From NCBI GenBank assembly GCA_934309345.1, contig CAKRDD010000015.1:1-64000 (forward strand): a DNA stretch of 64,000 bases. Direction: 5' to 3'. This document shows, piece by piece, positions 53,362 to 63,286 of this stretch; within the stretch, counting starts at the first letter, position 1, and each line of letters begins with the position of its first letter. Made by a program: the position numbers and the translations under genes. Under the pieces are notes generated by a model. It was not told the origin of the DNA. It worked only from the letters and a program-made list of their open reading frames with translations, and made no database searches. Source of the stretch: an uncultured Mediterraneibacter sp. (GTDB lineage: Bacteria; Bacillota; Clostridia; Lachnospirales; Lachnospiraceae).

Positions 53362-56300
53362 TTGAATGAAATTAAAAAAAGAAGGTTTGTAGCGATACTT
53401 TTGTCCATGTGTCTATTGATCGGCATTCTTCCGGCAAACGTTTTTGCAGAGGACGAAACGACAGGGACGTTTGAAGCTATAGGTGGTAATGTGAAGTATC
53501 GAGTGATGGAGGATGACACGATTTTAATCACTGGCTGCGATGAGACTGTTACAGAGGTGGTGATTCCGGATACGATTGAGGGAAAAGTGGTAACAGCAAT
53601 CGATTCAGATGCATTTAATTCCTGCGAAAATCTTGCAGCGCTTGATTTGGGGGAGTGTGTGCAGAGTATAGGATTCAGAGCATTTGCAAAGACAGCTATA
53701 ACGGCCCTTCGCCTGCCTAATAGTGTGACTGAGATTGATGAAGGAGCTTTTGAGTATTGCACCTCGCTGACAAGTGTTGACTGGCCTGATAATGTGAACT
53801 TTACTACTATAAATGGGTTTTGTGGGTGTACATCACTTCCGGCAGAAGAGGTGAATGAAGCACTGGCACTTCCAAGCGTAACAACGGTTGGACATAGTGC
53901 ATTTAGTGAGTGTGCATTTGAAAGTGTAGTGATTCCAGAGAATATTAAGATGATTGAACGCTATGCTTTCAGCCATAATAGTATTCTTAAAAATGTAGAT
54001 TTTTCTAGCAGCACACAGCTTACAGAGATAGGCGATCGTGCGTTTGAGAGCAGTTATTCAATTCTGGAAGTAGATCTTTCGCCGTGCATTTCTCTTACAA
54101 GCATTGGAGAGTATGCGTTTTCAAATACAGACATTGAAAAGGTAATATTTCCATCTTCGCTTTCAAAGCTAGGAGAGTATGCGTTTTCGAAAAGCAATCT
54201 TAAAAGTGTTGATCTATCTGAGACTTCATTGAGCGTGGTTGAAGACTATGCTTTTTCTTGGACAGATCTTACTTCTGTGAAACTGGCAGATGGAATTACA
54301 GAGATTGGTGCTGGAGCTTTTTGTGACTGTAACGAACTGACATCGGTTGATTTTGGGAGTGGAGTACAAAAAATTGCTGCTGTTGCTTTTTATAAGAATG
54401 CTCTTACAGAGATAAGCTTACCAAATAGCCTGGCAACAATTGAAAAAGATGCTTTTTCTGACTGCACTTCACTTGCCAGCATCGAATGGCCTTCAAATGA
54501 GGCTTTTACTACAGTTAATGGATTTGACGGGTGTACATCACTTTCAGCAGAGGAAGTGAATAAAGCGTTGGCACTTCCAGGAGTAACAACAGTTGGTGAA
54601 GGCTCGTTTTCAAGATGTGCTTTTGATAGTCTGATCATTCCGGCAAATATCCGAAAGATTGAAGACTTGGCATTTAATAATCTAGAAGGTCTCTCATCTC
54701 TTACTATTTTGCCGGGAACAGAAAGTATTGGGAAATTCGCTTTTGCACATAATGATGGTCTGGCGGATAAAACTGTTGAGATACCGGAAACGGTAAGAGA
54801 AATCCGTGAGGGAGCTTTTGATGGTTGTTCTTGGAGTGAGTCATCAGGGAACATGCCGATTACAATTGAGATAAAGAATCCTGATTTCAGTCTTACCGAA
54901 ACAACGGATGGATATGCAGAAGTTGTAAATATTGATGGAAAGAATTATGAAAATCCTTTTAATAGTACATCGGGTACAGTTGTAGTTATCAGAGCTTATG
55001 AGAATGACTCAAATGGAAATCCTTCGATGTTGAAACGATTCTATGAGGCAGTTAAGGATGAGATGGTTTTAGAACAGAATCAATATACCTTTGTGCCATT
55101 AGATAAAGAAGTGTTCTATACAGTGAGTGGCAAGGTTCCATCTGGTGCAACAGTTAAACTATACCAGGATGACGCAGAAATTCCGGTCACACTTACCGAG
55201 AACAGGTTTGAAGTGGCGGCAGCTTCCGGCTCAAAAGTGTCTGTTGAAGTCGCTATGGAAGGATATTATAACAAATATTTTATTCAGACACCGATCAAAA
55301 GCAATTGGGATCTGGGGAATATTACATTTATGGATGCAGATAAGATTCCGATGAACAAAACGATGCAGGTGGATTTTGGAGATGCTGTACTGAATGGATT
55401 CCAGAATCTTGGCATTTCATTGGAAGCAGATGGCAGAAAATTAACGGAGGGTACAGATTTTCATCTTCAGTATCCATATATCATTCTTTCAGATACTGTT
55501 ACAGAAGAAAAGCTGACATTAACGATAAATGCCGATAAAGTCTGCTATACAGGTGGCAGCGTAACTGCGAACCGTTCAGAAAGATTGTTTTCTCTTCCAT
55601 TAACACCTTGGGGAAAACTTGATATTACAGCGGACAGTGAGTTCGCGGGAGACAATCATGTGCTTGTCTTTGGAAGTGATGATGCACTTGTGGAAAGCAG
55701 CATTATTCCGAAGGATGGATTTTGTCGTATAAACAGCCTGAAGGCTGGGAACTATACGGTCATAGCATATAATGCGAATGATAGTTTTTCATCAGTTGCA
55801 ACGGAAGCAGATTTAAAAACACTTGGACTCAGTGAAGAAAAGGATTATGCAAAGGTGGCAGTAGATGTTTCTGATAATCAGACATCAGAGATGAAAATTA
55901 CGGTACCACAGCTTAAAACGAGTGTTGATGGGATTCTGGAGAGAGAAAAATGTGCAGTCGTGTGTGAAACGCAGGTGGCATGTACGGAGCAGGATTACAC
56001 AGTACGTGTGAATTATGCGTTTGCCGGAAGTAAGAGTGGAATTCTTTCTGTTCTTTTGCCGGAGGATGCAAGAGTTAAATATGTCTGTTCTGCGACGTCC
56101 CGGTTAAAAGAGGGGACAGATTACAGCATATCCGGAAATACGCTTTCTGTTAAAAAGACAGAAAAGGAAGGTATGATCTATCTGATCATGGTCTGCAAAA
56201 AAAACGGAATGCACAGCATTTCAGCTGCGGCTTCACTGAAAGGAATGACAGCACCGATAGGAAGTACAACATTCCAGATGCAAAAGATGACGATTCAGCC

Positions 56301-59300
56301 ATATTCACAAAGACTTACAAGTCTTAGGGGCAATTCAGTCAAGGTTACAGCAAGCTCAGGAAGTGAAGTTACATTACTTTTGGATGGAGAGATTGTTGCT
56401 ACGGGGACTACGAATAAACGAGGAAATATTACATTTGATTATGAACTTCCGAAAACAGCATCATTTGGTCAGGTGTTTAAATTAACAGCTAAGGTCGGAA
56501 TGGATTCTGTGTCTGAAGATGTGACATATTCTGTTTCGAAAGAAAAAGTTGGATTAGAGACATGGAACTTTTACCAGACAAATCGTAGCAATTCTGTTTA
56601 TAACGGCAGATGTCTATATGATGCTGCTCAGAATCCAACAGATTCATCGTCCCATTACTGGTATGTGCTCAACGAAGAAAAGGATAACTATTGGACGATC
56701 AGTGCGACCTTCGTTGGTGAGATAGAACCTGAAAATGTAGTTACATACGTTGGAATGCTCGATGGAAGTGTAAAGGATGTTTCTATGAAGCTGCTTAAAA
56801 CGGAGGATATAGGGGAAACAGAGCATCGATATAGATTTGCCGGAGAGATGTATCTTCCTTCTGATAAGAGCGGTGTGGTTACAGAAGCACAGATTCCGAC
56901 GAAATTTGCCATTGATTGGGAAGGAAATGAAGAAGAATTTACATATGATGCAGAAACAGAAGATCAGATTCGAAAAAAAACAGACGAAAGACAGAAGAGC
57001 AGACAGGAAACAATAGAGGCAATAAATGAATCTGTAGAGGATCCTTTGAAAGGACTTGTGCCGGAACTTGACAATCCTTCAGAATATATATTTGGAGCAC
57101 AATATCGAGTATCAGAAACCAATAAGGCGTGGTTTGAAGGACTTGATATAGAAGCCCAGACAGTCATCTACAACATGGAAAAAGCCATAGATGAAGCATG
57201 CGAGACGTTTTCAGAAGGCCTTGGTCTTAAAAAGAATATAAATGAATACAATTCTATTGAGGAGGTTTGCGCCGAACTGGGTGTGACAATCAGTGAAAAT
57301 ACGCAAACCGCTGAGGAACTCCGAGGAGAGGGCTTTGAGGTATATGAAGAAAGTGACGGAAGTTTTGTGGCAATTAAAGATAATGCAATCCAGACACAGA
57401 GCGAAGAAGCAGAGGAAGAAGAGACAGGCTATGCAGCAGCTCTTTATGGAAGAGCACTAGGCCGCGGTCGGGGAGAGGATGCAGGAGGAGTTACTTATGT
57501 CGACAGCAAAGGAAATAGGGTTGATTTTGCGGAAGAAGCCAGAGATAATACATGGCAGGCGGCTTATAGTAATGGCTTTGCAGCTCTTGGATTTACCTAT
57601 GAAGCCTTTGTAGGATATATTACAAAAAATCCAGATGTACTTACAGGAAATCCAATAGCAATACTCAATGGAGTGAATCATTTGTTTACTGCTTTTGGAG
57701 CTGTGATCGGATCCAATAATGCAATCCAGGATTCAGAAGCAGTGGAAACATGGAATGTTCGTCGAGACGAGATGCAAGGCTATATCGATGAGTTAAAACT
57801 GTATGAAGCGCGTTATCAAGACAAGCATCTGTGCTCTAATGCAATCATGAGAGAGCGTCATACCGCTGAAACACTTCGCATTTTATTCAATGCGGAGAGC
57901 TCGCGCTTTATAGGGAGTTCAAGTGTGGGAGCATTACTTACAGGATTTGGAGTAGTTGACAAATCGCATATAAACGATGGAGTTTCTCTTACAATCGATA
58001 TTGCCTCTTGTTCTATAGGCGAAAGACGTGCGGCTGAGATCCAAGCACTTCAGGATAAATTATGGCTTCTGCAGAGAGACCGCATGAAGAAATGTGGTGA
58101 TACGGATATGGAAAAAATTATGAAGAATGCGTATCATAGAAATTTGCTTAAGCCGATCATGGATCCGTCAGGTGTTGTTTATGAGGCTGTAGAAAGTAAC
58201 CCGCTCTCTGATGTTACGGCTACTGTATGGTATGCTGATGATCAGAATGGTACGAATGCGCAAATATGGAATGCAGCAGATTATGAGCAGATTAATCCAC
58301 AGAATACGGATGCTGATGGCATGTATGGCTGGGATGTTCCGGTTGGCTGGTGGCAGGTTCGATTTGAGAAGAAAGGGTATGAAACGGCGTCTACGGAATG
58401 GATGCGTGTACCACCGCCGAGAATGAATCTCAAGACAGCAATGGTATCTACAGAAGCACCAGAAGTCCTTTTTGCGAATGCGTATTCCGATTATATCGAG
58501 GTGATTTTCAGTCAGTATATGGATATTTCAAAGGATATCATATTACCTGATGGAATGACTGGTACATGGCAGTCTGCAGAGAATGGATATTCAAAGGTAC
58601 TGCATATTACAAGGCCAGGTGGTTTTGTTCTTGGTGGTAGCGTATCATTTACTTTAAAAGGTGCACAGAATTACGCAGGTAAAGCGCTTGCGCCATATAG
58701 CAGTGGTGATTTAACAGTTTTTGTCCGTCCGGCTGAGATTATTCTGAATTATGACAGCATTATTCCGGCGATAGCAGGATCTGATCTGCAAACAACAGTT
58801 CGCATAAAAGATTCAGAGGGTAATTACATGGAAGGTGTTACTGTAGAGGCAGAGCTTTCAGATAATGTGATTGCTAAATTATCAACAGAATCAGCAGTTA
58901 CAGATGCAGAGGGTAAAGTTGTGTTCAATGCCGAGACATTATTACCTGGATCTAGTAATATTACATTCCGGGTGCAGGGAACAAGTCTTACGAAAACGGT
59001 TGTTCTTCGTGCTGCTATGGAAGAAAATCGTCCACTCAGACCGACAGCTTCAATTGGAATCACGGAGTTTACTAAGGATTCACCAAAGGAAAACTATATA
59101 ACAATACAAGGTGGCGAAAAGCTTACAATTTCTGCCGAAGACGATGTGACGATTTATTATACGACAGATGACTCCTGTCCGTGTCAGAACAGTGCAAATC
59201 GCCAGATTTACACAGAGCCTGTTACAATTACGGAGAATACAAAGTTTCGTATTGCGGCATATAAGGATGGAATGGAATATAGCGAGAGACTGAATATTAC

Positions 59301-59784
59301 GGTAACAGTAGACGAAAAGCATTCTCATAGATATGGTACAGAGTGGAAATCGGATGAAAATACGCATTGGCATGAATGTGAATGTGGAGCTATTAGCGAC
59401 CAGGCAGATCATGACTGGTTGGTGGAAAATGCGAAGGATGCAACAGATACTGAAACAGGCTATACAGGTGATAAAAGCTGTAAGATCTGTGGATATCAAG
59501 TGAAAGGAGAGGAGATTCCGGCAAAAGGATTGGACAATCCGACAGAACCTGTATATCCAGATGAGAGTGATCTGAAAAAAACGGAAAATTCAGAGAATAA
59601 TGGTTCAATGAAGTCAGAAGTGGATAACAGTAAGCAGATAAAATCAGCTGTGTCGGGAAAAAATGATTCCAAAGATGCAAAGACAGGAGATAACGGTGAT
59701 ATAATGATATGGCTTATAGTATTAATTTTATCCAGTAGCGTAATTTTTGGAAGAATTATGTATTTGAAAAAGAAAAAAATATAA
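53362..59784 (+). CDS. Giant BspA-like leucine-rich repeat surface protein
   Basis: 2140 residues. A signal peptide (KKRRFVAILLSMCLLIG, cut after NVFA) is followed by BspA/LRR_5 repeats (about 55-490), long regions of beta domains, a carboxypeptidase-regulatory-like module (about 1605), a bacterial Ig-like domain (about 1790-1880), a chitobiase C-terminal-like domain (about 1920-1985) and a His/Cys-rich stretch. The end is a sortase-like signal, AKTGD (2106-2110), helix and KKKKI. Only the TTG at 53362 is in frame near the ribosome site, and it is just three bases from GGGAGG; the well-spaced ATG at 53366 is out of frame by one A. Probably an adhesin. Confidence 0.88.
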   Translation: MNEIKKRRFVAILLSMCLLIGILPANVFAEDETTGTFEAIGGNVKYRVMEDDTILITGCDETVTEVVIPDTIEGKVVTAIDSDAFNSCENLAALDLGECVQSIGFRAFAKTAITALRLPNSVTEIDEGAFEYCTSLTSVDWPDNVNFTTINGFCGCTSLPAEEVNEALALPSVTTVGHSAFSECAFESVVIPENIKMIERYAFSHNSILKNVDFSSSTQLTEIGDRAFESSYSILEVDLSPCISLTSIGEYAFSNTDIEKVIFPSSLSKLGEYAFSKSNLKSVDLSETSLSVVEDYAFSWTDLTSVKLADGITEIGAGAFCDCNELTSVDFGSGVQKIAAVAFYKNALTEISLPNSLATIEKDAFSDCTSLASIEWPSNEAFTTVNGFDGCTSLSAEEVNKALALPGVTTVGEGSFSRCAFDSLIIPANIRKIEDLAFNNLEGLSSLTILPGTESIGKFAFAHNDGLADKTVEIPETVREIREGAFDGCSWSESSGNMPITIEIKNPDFSLTETTDGYAEVVNIDGKNYENPFNSTSGTVVVIRAYENDSNGNPSMLKRFYEAVKDEMVLEQNQYTFVPLDKEVFYTVSGKVPSGATVKLYQDDAEIPVTLTENRFEVAAASGSKVSVEVAMEGYYNKYFIQTPIKSNWDLGNITFMDADKIPMNKTMQVDFGDAVLNGFQNLGISLEADGRKLTEGTDFHLQYPYIILSDTVTEEKLTLTINADKVCYTGGSVTANRSERLFSLPLTPWGKLDITADSEFAGDNHVLVFGSDDALVESSIIPKDGFCRINSLKAGNYTVIAYNANDSFSSVATEADLKTLGLSEEKDYAKVAVDVSDNQTSEMKITVPQLKTSVDGILEREKCAVVCETQVACTEQDYTVRVNYAFAGSKSGILSVLLPEDARVKYVCSATSRLKEGTDYSISGNTLSVKKTEKEGMIYLIMVCKKNGMHSISAAASLKGMTAPIGSTTFQMQKMTIQPYSQRLTSLRGNSVKVTASSGSEVTLLLDGEIVATGTTNKRGNITFDYELPKTASFGQVFKLTAKVGMDSVSEDVTYSVSKEKVGLETWNFYQTNRSNSVYNGRCLYDAAQNPTDSSSHYWYVLNEEKDNYWTISATFVGEIEPENVVTYVGMLDGSVKDVSMKLLKTEDIGETEHRYRFAGEMYLPSDKSGVVTEAQIPTKFAIDWEGNEEEFTYDAETEDQIRKKTDERQKSRQETIEAINESVEDPLKGLVPELDNPSEYIFGAQYRVSETNKAWFEGLDIEAQTVIYNMEKAIDEACETFSEGLGLKKNINEYNSIEEVCAELGVTISENTQTAEELRGEGFEVYEESDGSFVAIKDNAIQTQSEEAEEEETGYAAALYGRALGRGRGEDAGGVTYVDSKGNRVDFAEEARDNTWQAAYSNGFAALGFTYEAFVGYITKNPDVLTGNPIAILNGVNHLFTAFGAVIGSNNAIQDSEAVETWNVRRDEMQGYIDELKLYEARYQDKHLCSNAIMRERHTAETLRILFNAESSRFIGSSSVGALLTGFGVVDKSHINDGVSLTIDIASCSIGERRAAEIQALQDKLWLLQRDRMKKCGDTDMEKIMKNAYHRNLLKPIMDPSGVVYEAVESNPLSDVTATVWYADDQNGTNAQIWNAADYEQINPQNTDADGMYGWDVPVGWWQVRFEKKGYETASTEWMRVPPPRMNLKTAMVSTEAPEVLFANAYSDYIEVIFSQYMDISKDIILPDGMTGTWQSAENGYSKVLHITRPGGFVLGGSVSFTLKGAQNYAGKALAPYSSGDLTVFVRPAEIILNYDSIIPAIAGSDLQTTVRIKDSEGNYMEGVTVEAELSDNVIAKLSTESAVTDAEGKVVFNAETLLPGSSNITFRVQGTSLTKTVVLRAAMEENRPLRPTASIGITEFTKDSPKENYITIQGGEKLTISAEDDVTIYYTTDDSCPCQNSANRQIYTEPVTITENTKFRIAAYKDGMEYSERLNITVTVDEKHSHRYGTEWKSDENTHWHECECGAISDQADHDWLVENAKDATDTETGYTGDKSCKICGYQVKGEEIPAKGLDNPTEPVYPDESDLKKTENSENNGSMKSEVDNSKQIKSAVSGKNDSKDAKTGDNGDIMIWLIVLILSSSVIFGRIMYLKKKKI

Positions 59785-59833
59785 TCAGCTGGGAGTCAAT
59801 CCCCCAGATGATATAGCCTCCGGCAGGATTGCA

Positions 59834-59880
59834 GAGGTGCGCAGTAGAAGTATGTCATGCAATTGCATGACGCGCACCTC
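59834..59880. repeat. Nested inverted repeat
   Basis: Outer arms GAGGTGCGC (59834-59842) and GCGCACCTC (59872-59880) enclose a perfect 18-base palindrome GTCATGCAATTGCATGAC (59854-59871). It is followed after four bases by the dispersed hairpin. Confidence 0.65.
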
Positions 59881-59884
59881 GCAG

Positions 59885-59906
59885 CAAGAATGCCGAGGCA
59901 TTCTTG
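59885..59906. repeat. Dispersed hairpin repeat, copy 2
   Basis: Perfect ten-base arms CAAGAATGCC and GGCATTCTTG around GA. The second copy in the window, matching 51569-51590 at 20 of 22 positions. Confidence 0.65.
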
Positions 59907-59914
59907 AAAGCATG

Positions 59915-59948
59915 AAAAAAGGCGGTCGCATTAAGTGACTGCCTTTTT
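59915..59948. terminator. Terminator of the small membrane-protein gene
   Basis: Stem AAAAAAGGCGGTC/GACTGCCTTTTT (one G-U) with T-runs on both strands; it lies just past the minus-strand stop and can also end the surface-protein transcript. Confidence 0.8.
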
Positions 59949-59954
59949 AAACTC

Positions 59955-60398
59955 TTATTTTTCTTTCTTTGAGAAAAATCCTTTTTTCTTCTTTTTCTCT
60001 GGAATATCAAGACCACCGCGGACACTCTTAATGCCTGTGATATAGATACCACTTACAACGACTTTCGCTTCTTTCTTCACCGGAAGAACTTCGAAAACCT
60101 TTGCATCACACATCAGAGTCATAACCTTTGGTCCAACCTTTGCTTTTACAACCGGTACTTTAGAACGTCTTAAATACTTTGGTGTATTCTCAAGAACAAC
60201 GGCCGGGAGTCCTGCATCTTTTAGCTTCATCTTCTTTTTATCAATAATGAGCATGCTGACGGTCTGCGCAACTGCGTCCATCTGCTGCTGCTGTTCAGCC
60301 TGCTTCTTCTGCGCTTTCTTTCCGAAGAAATAGAGTGCTACGCAAACCCCGATGAGAACTACGAGGACGATGAGCATGATTATCATAGGTGTACTCAC
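59955..60398 (-). CDS. Hypothetical single-helix membrane protein
   Basis: 147 residues, family not recognised. One N-terminal helix (about 5-25) is followed by a Gln/Lys-rich stretch, then a beta-rich domain (about 45-120, LPAVVLENTPKYLRRSKVPVVKAKVGPKVMTL in part) and a very basic tail ending KKKKKGFFSKKEK. Topology suggests the domain is cytoplasmic. An AGGAGGG-type site precedes the start. Possibly a membrane-tethered adaptor; no function can be assigned. Confidence 0.75.
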   Translation of the reverse strand: MSTPMIIMLIVLVVLIGVCVALYFFGKKAQKKQAEQQQQMDAVAQTVSMLIIDKKKMKLKDAGLPAVVLENTPKYLRRSKVPVVKAKVGPKVMTLMCDAKVFEVLPVKKEAKVVVSGIYITGIKSVRGGLDIPEKKKKKGFFSKKEK

Positions 60399-60654
60399 GA
60401 TAAAACCCTCCTATATACTATTTTCCGCTTAATTCGCATTTAATATTGTAACATTCTTTATTACAAAGTGCAAGCAGACAGGGGACAATTTTACAATTTG
60501 GGGTTACTTTTAAGACGTAAACCGAGTATACTATGTATTATGGTGGTTTATTATTGTTTGCAGAAAGATAGGGATAACAGCGCTGTCCGAAGAATGTGAT
60601 GGGGTATAGTGAGCAATAATATTTTCACGTTGATTAAGAGAAAGGGAGAGTTGA

Positions 60655-62130
60655 ATGGCAGAGACAATATGGAACACAGTGGTGATGGTTTTTCATTTTA
60701 TTATGAAGAATATCGTTATCATTAATATTCTTTTATCTCTGATTATTGTATTCTTTGAAAGAAGATCACCGCAGGCAGTATGGACCTGGTTGCTTTTGCT
60801 TTATTTTATTCCGATTGTCGGATTTATCCTGTATCTGATCATAGGTCAGGATTATCACAAGAATAAGATGTTTAAGGCAAAGGAGATTGAAGGTGAGCTG
60901 AAATACGCTGTGCGAAGGCAGGAGGAAACCATTTATCACAGGCAGCTGAAGATGACGAGTCCGGCACTTAACCGGTTCCGGGATCTTGTGCTTTATAATC
61001 TGGAGGCCGGACAGGCAGTTCTGACAGATAATAATGATATCCGTATTTATACAGATGGTAAAGAGAAGTTTCATGCACTGATCGAGGAAATGAAACGTGC
61101 GAAGAAATATATCCATGTACAGTATTATATTATCAGGAATGATGAAGTGTGGCAGGATATAGAGAAGGTATTGATTGAGAAAGCACATGAAGGTGTAGAA
61201 GTCAGAGTTTTGTTTGACAGTATGGGATGTCGTACCATGCACAAAAGAGATTGGGACAGGCTGAAATGCGAAGGAATTCGGGTCGCAGAATTCTTCCCGG
61301 CGATTCTGGGACAGCTTCAGATGCGTGTGAATTATCGAAATCACAGAAAGATTGTTGTGATTGATGGAAAGGTTGGCTTTGTTGGTGGTTTCAATGTAGG
61401 CAGGGAATATATTGGAAAAGACGAAAAGTTTGGTTATTGGAGAGATACACATTTGTGTATTGAAGGTGCAGCGGTCACATCTCTTGCAGTGAGGTTTGTT
61501 CTGGATTGGAATTATGCAGCTCATGAGAACTTGTTTTTGGAAGATCATTTGTTTGAGATTCCGCAGTATGACAGGCATGGATTTGATCCGGTACAGATTA
61601 TCTCAAGTGGACCGGATTCACAGACGAAGACAATCCATGACAATTATCTTCATCTGATCCACAGTGCAAGAGATCATGTCTATATACAGACACCGTATTT
61701 CATACCGGATGCGTCCATTTTGGATGCATTGAAGATTGCAAGCAGATCCGGGGTAGATGTCAGAATTATGATCCCATGCAAACCAGATCATCCATTTGTT
61801 TACTGGGCAACATATTCTTACATTGGGGAGATGGTTGCAGCAGGTGCAAAATGTTATGTCTATAATAATGGATTCCTTCACGCAAAGACATTATCAGTAG
61901 ATGGCATGGTTGCCTGTGTAGGTACAGCGAATATGGACATCCGAAGTTTTGGCCTGAATTTTGAAGTGAATGCAACAATCTATAGTGAGCGCACAGTGCA
62001 GAGGCTGGAAAGAGCTTTTGAGAATGATATGACGATGAGTACGCAGGTGACACGAAAGATATATGAAGAGAGGACTTTACTGATCCGGTTCAAGGAACAG
62101 TTTTCCAGATTACTGTCACCACTTTTATAG
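60655..62130 (+). CDS. cls: Cardiolipin synthase
   Basis: 491 residues, standard for bacterial Cls. Two N-terminal transmembrane helices (about 12-35 and 42-62), then two phospholipase D HKD motifs: His230-Lys232-Asp237 (HRKIVVID) and His409-Lys411-Asp416 (HAKTLSVD). It joins two phosphatidylglycerols into cardiolipin and glycerol at the membrane. AAAGGGAGAG precedes the ATG. Confidence 0.95.
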   Translation: MAETIWNTVVMVFHFIMKNIVIINILLSLIIVFFERRSPQAVWTWLLLLYFIPIVGFILYLIIGQDYHKNKMFKAKEIEGELKYAVRRQEETIYHRQLKMTSPALNRFRDLVLYNLEAGQAVLTDNNDIRIYTDGKEKFHALIEEMKRAKKYIHVQYYIIRNDEVWQDIEKVLIEKAHEGVEVRVLFDSMGCRTMHKRDWDRLKCEGIRVAEFFPAILGQLQMRVNYRNHRKIVVIDGKVGFVGGFNVGREYIGKDEKFGYWRDTHLCIEGAAVTSLAVRFVLDWNYAAHENLFLEDHLFEIPQYDRHGFDPVQIISSGPDSQTKTIHDNYLHLIHSARDHVYIQTPYFIPDASILDALKIASRSGVDVRIMIPCKPDHPFVYWATYSYIGEMVAAGAKCYVYNNGFLHAKTLSVDGMVACVGTANMDIRSFGLNFEVNATIYSERTVQRLERAFENDMTMSTQVTRKIYEERTLLIRFKEQFSRLLSPLL

Positions 62131-62189
62131 TGGATAAGACAAAAAAATAAAAAAGAGATTATAAAAGATAAAAGAGGAGAAACAGGAAA

Positions 62190-63260
62190 ATGAAAAAAAG
62201 AGTGATTGCGGTTCTTACAGCGGTTCTGATGACAGCATCTTTAGCAGGATGCGGAAGCGGTAAGTTGTCTAATGATTATGTGACAGTGAACAAATATAAA
62301 GGACTTGAAGTAACAGAGGTTGCCAAGAACGAGGTGTCCGATGATTCTGTAGAGCAGGAGATACAGTCCAGACTGGAAGCTGCTGCGACAGAACAGGATG
62401 TAACAGACCGCGCGGCACAGAGCGGAGACTGGGTAAATATTGATTACACAGGAACTCTTGATGGAGTCGCATTTGACGGTGGCACAGCTACAGGATATGA
62501 TCTGGAACTTGGATCTGGCTCATTCATTGGAGCAAATGGAGACTATCAGGGATTTGAAGATCAGATCGTGGGACATAATACCGGCGAAGAGTTTGATATT
62601 ACAGTACAGTTCCCAGATAGCTATCAGAGTTCTGATCTTGCAGGAAAGCCGGCGAATTTCCACATTGTATTGAATAAGATTTATCAGAAAGTAACACCGG
62701 AGCTTACAGACGAGTGGGTTGCAAATAATAGTGAAAGCAGCAAGAAGGTTGATGAATACAAGGAAGAGGTGAAAAATTCTCTTCAGGATCAGCAGGACGA
62801 TTCAAGTAATTCACAGTTAAAACAAGAAGTACAGACTGCTTTACTGGATCAGATAGAGGTGAATAAATATCCTGACGGTGCAGTAGACGAGCAGGTGAAA
62901 CAGGCAAATGACTACTATACACAGATCGCACAGATGTATGGAGTAGAGCTGAGTGATTTCATTACAACTTATCTGAATATGACAGAAGATACATTTAACG
63001 AAAAAATTGAGGACTCTGCAAAACAGGCTGTTCAGCTTGAAGAGGCTGTAAAACTGATCGCAAAGAAAGAAAAACTGGAACCGTCTGATAAGGAATATGA
63101 AGAAGGAATGCAGGAGTATGCGGACAAGGCAGGAGCAGATCTGGATACTTACAAAGAGCAGGTAGGAGAAGATGTTCTGAAAGATGCAATCCTTCGTGAT
63201 AAAGTACTGGATTATCTGGTAGACAATTGCGTACAGGTAGAGCAGTCCGAAAAAAATTAA
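62190..63260 (+). CDS. Trigger-factor-like peptidyl-prolyl isomerase lipoprotein
   Basis: 356 residues. Signal peptide with lipobox LAGC (Cys21). An FKBP domain (about 75-165: SGDWVNIDYTGTLDG, then GFEDQIVGHNTGE) is followed by a helical C-terminus like that of trigger factor (about 170-350). Cytoplasmic trigger factor also has a ribosome-binding N-domain, which is missing here. The protein probably folds secreted proteins on the outer membrane face. AGAGGAG precedes the ATG. Confidence 0.88.
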   Translation: MKKRVIAVLTAVLMTASLAGCGSGKLSNDYVTVNKYKGLEVTEVAKNEVSDDSVEQEIQSRLEAAATEQDVTDRAAQSGDWVNIDYTGTLDGVAFDGGTATGYDLELGSGSFIGANGDYQGFEDQIVGHNTGEEFDITVQFPDSYQSSDLAGKPANFHIVLNKIYQKVTPELTDEWVANNSESSKKVDEYKEEVKNSLQDQQDDSSNSQLKQEVQTALLDQIEVNKYPDGAVDEQVKQANDYYTQIAQMYGVELSDFITTYLNMTEDTFNEKIEDSAKQAVQLEEAVKLIAKKEKLEPSDKEYEEGMQEYADKAGADLDTYKEQVGEDVLKDAILRDKVLDYLVDNCVQVEQSEKN

Positions 63261-63286
63261 AGGGGAATAAAGGAGGAACAAAAAGC

